Source of the DNA: Bacillota bacterium
Lineage (GTDB): Bacteria > Bacillota_A > Clostridia > Lutisporales > Lutisporaceae
Assembly (NCBI GenBank): GCA_022706865.1
Contig: JAKJBT010000041.1
Location: forward strand, 1-14,723
DNA: 14,723 nt
Direction: 5' to 3'
A program made the translations under genes and the position numbers. A model generated the notes under the pieces. It did not search any database. It saw only the letters and a list, made by a program, of their open reading frames with translations, and was not told the DNA's origin. Below are positions 13,571 to 14,723 of this stretch, one piece after another (the first letter of the stretch is position 1; each line of letters starts with the position of its first letter).

Positions 13571-14513
13571 TAATGTTCGCCACCGGTACTTTAATATTTC
13601 TTAAGATTTCTGCAAGTACTGAGCATTGATCCTTACCCTGTATTGCAGCTTCGGATTTCAAAATGATCCTATGGGCAAGAGTGCAGAATGCAAGCTCCTT
13701 TACATCATCAGGCAGTACGTATTCTCTTCCCCGGATAAAGGCAAGTGCGCGGCAGTTGCAAAAAAGTGCCAGTGTTCCCCTTGGGCTGCAGCCAAGGTAC
13801 ACATCCTTGTGTTCCCTTGTACCCCTAACCAGCTTTACAATATAATCCTGTACGGAATCATCCACATGCACTTTTTCAACCTGCCTTCTCATTTCCAGTA
13901 CTTCCTCCACGCTGATAACAGGTTGTATGTTCTCCAGCGCTTTATCCGACCTGTCTTTGTTCAGAATGCTTTTTTCTTCGTTATAAGTGGGATACCCCAT
14001 GGATATCCTGATTGAAAACCTGTCTATCTGTGCTTCAGGCAGCGGAAATGTGCCTTCGTATTCTATGGGATTCTGAGTTGCGAGCACCATGAAGGGCTCC
14101 GGCAGCTTCCATGTATTTCCGTCAACTGTTATCTGCCGCTCCTGCATAGCCTCAAGGAGACTTGACTGTGTTTTTGGAGAGCCTCTGTTTATTTCATCCG
14201 CCAAAATAATATTTGATGTTATCGGCCCATGCTTGAACTCAAATTCGCCTTGCTTTATGTTGTAGACCGTAACACCTGTTATATCTGACGGCAGCAGGTC
14301 GGGAGTGAACTGTATCCTCTTAAAGCTGCAGCCGGTTGATCTTGCAAGCGCATGAACCATAGTAGTCTTGCCTACTCCGGGAGCATCTTCAATAAGCACA
14401 TGGCCTCCCGCAAACAAAACTACCAATAGTTTTTCCAGGATATCCTTCTTGCCGACGATAACCTTTGATACACTTTCCTCAATCTTTTTTACAAACAAGT
14501 CCTTGTCTATCAT
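13563..14513 (-). CDS. MoxR family AAA+ ATPase
   Basis: 316-residue AAA+ ATPase thought to act as a chaperone that assembles or activates partner proteins. Walker A is APGVGKTT (44-51), Walker B is IILADE (102-107) followed by INR, and the family stretch SSLLEAMQERQITVDG follows. Sensor 1 lies in VLATQNP with N148, and then comes EGTFPLPEAQIDRF, a hallmark of MoxR. The C-terminal lid includes LGCSPRGTLAL. Length is normal and no membrane segment is present. The ATG at 14513 follows GAGGAA by seven bases. It is first in the operon with DUF58 and transglutaminase genes, the standard partner set. Often listed as a methanol-dehydrogenase regulator by historical name; that function does not apply here. 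Confidence 0.95.
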   Translation of the reverse strand: MIDKDLFVKKIEESVSKVIVGKKDILEKLLVVLFAGGHVLIEDAPGVGKTTMVHALARSTGCSFKRIQFTPDLLPSDITGVTVYNIKQGEFEFKHGPITSNIILADEINRGSPKTQSSLLEAMQERQITVDGNTWKLPEPFMVLATQNPIEYEGTFPLPEAQIDRFSIRISMGYPTYNEEKSILNKDRSDKALENIQPVISVEEVLEMRRQVEKVHVDDSVQDYIVKLVRGTREHKDVYLGCSPRGTLALFCNCRALAFIRGREYVLPDDVKELAFCTLAHRIILKSEAAIQGKDQCSVLAEILRNIKVPVANING

Positions 14514-14592
14514 AATACATTCCTCACTGACCTACGATAAAATTGACGCAGAAAAATCCCTGAAACTGTCATGATACATTGAGATGCCTACA

Positions 14593-14621
14593 ATTATATT
14601 CTATTTAATATATTCTGACAA
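14593..14621 (-). promoter_or_regulatory. Promoter of the moxR-DUF58-transglutaminase operon
   Basis: TTGTCA (14621-14616), a 17-base spacer, and a perfect TATAAT (14598-14593). Initiation near 14586 gives a leader of about 70 bases. The remaining sequence up to 14723 is A/T-rich, and I see no gene in it. It has only a weak inverted repeat, GTGAA...TTCAC (about 14636-14662), interrupted by a long A/T run. Confidence 0.8.
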
Positions 14622-14723
14622 TTCAATCAACTAAAAGTGAATTTTTTTTTAAAATTATTTCACAAATTATGAACAATGCGACATATTTGAAGTTTGCATA
14701 ACCCTCAGCAAGAGGCAGTATAG

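Noticed and set aside
1..14723. CRISPR array, insertion sequence, prophage or toxin-antitoxin module
   Set aside because: No regularly spaced repeats, transposase or integrase motifs, or small paired toxin genes were seen on either strand. The tRNA-Leu has no adjacent integrase or obvious duplicated 3' end.
14622..14723. Possible gene remnant or hairpin at the window edge
   Set aside because: Only A/T-rich sequence and a short CCTC/GAGG pairing (about 14707-14719) without a clear U-run; too weak to call.

Overview
The window looks like chromosomal DNA from an endospore-forming, probably anaerobic and motile member of the Clostridia. The evidence is low-to-moderate G+C, strong AGGAGG-type ribosome binding sites, TTG starts, a spore photoproduct lyase, a CheX-type chemotaxis phosphatase, and the start of a glycine reductase (Stickland) operon behind a tandem glycine riboswitch. 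The genus cannot be named from this sequence alone. Every gene I support is on the minus strand, so reading order runs from position 14723 down to 1. I see no insertion sequence, prophage, CRISPR array or plasmid gene.

Layout in transcription order. (1) 14621-10126: a good promoter drives moxR-like AAA ATPase, DUF58 protein and TgpA-like membrane transglutaminase. Both junctions are 8-base stop/start overlaps. (2) 10148-9977: tRNA-Leu(CAG) with encoded CCA. Its promoter lies in the last codons of the transglutaminase gene and its own terminator follows. (3) 9967-8101: a promoter, a DegV-family lipid-binding protein and a Cof-type HAD phosphatase, followed by a large nested palindrome. (4) 8087-7246: a secreted or membrane-tethered endonuclease/exonuclease/phosphatase-family protein, with a terminator that contains its stop codon. 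(5) 7188-6166: spore photoproduct lyase of the clostridial type, with a relocated catalytic cysteine. (6) 6140-4338: an exported 5'-nucleotidase/UshA-like enzyme with a C-terminal LysM domain, then a strong terminator. (7) 4326-1317: a promoter, then cheX-like, trmL, a second degV, and a DUF362/ferredoxin protein. (8) 1320-1: a near-consensus promoter overlapping the DUF362 stop codon, a tandem glycine riboswitch with intrinsic terminator, grdX, and trxB cut by the window edge.

How the genes fit together. The riboswitch unit is the head of an operon for glycine-dependent energy metabolism. Glycine should stabilise the second aptamer's P1 helix and so prevent the terminator. GrdX is a marker of such clusters, and TrxB supplies electrons through thioredoxin to glycine reductase; trxA and grdE/A/B/C/D are expected beyond position 1. 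The MoxR-DUF58-transglutaminase trio is a common but poorly understood membrane module. The two DegV proteins probably bind fatty acids for a fatty acid kinase encoded elsewhere. The remaining genes are housekeeping, spore DNA repair and envelope functions with no obvious common pathway. The most unusual items are the nested palindrome at 8101-8173, the riboswitch leader (including a possible upstream ORF and upstream read-through), and the spore photoproduct lyase active site. I did not find a convincing new multi-gene system.
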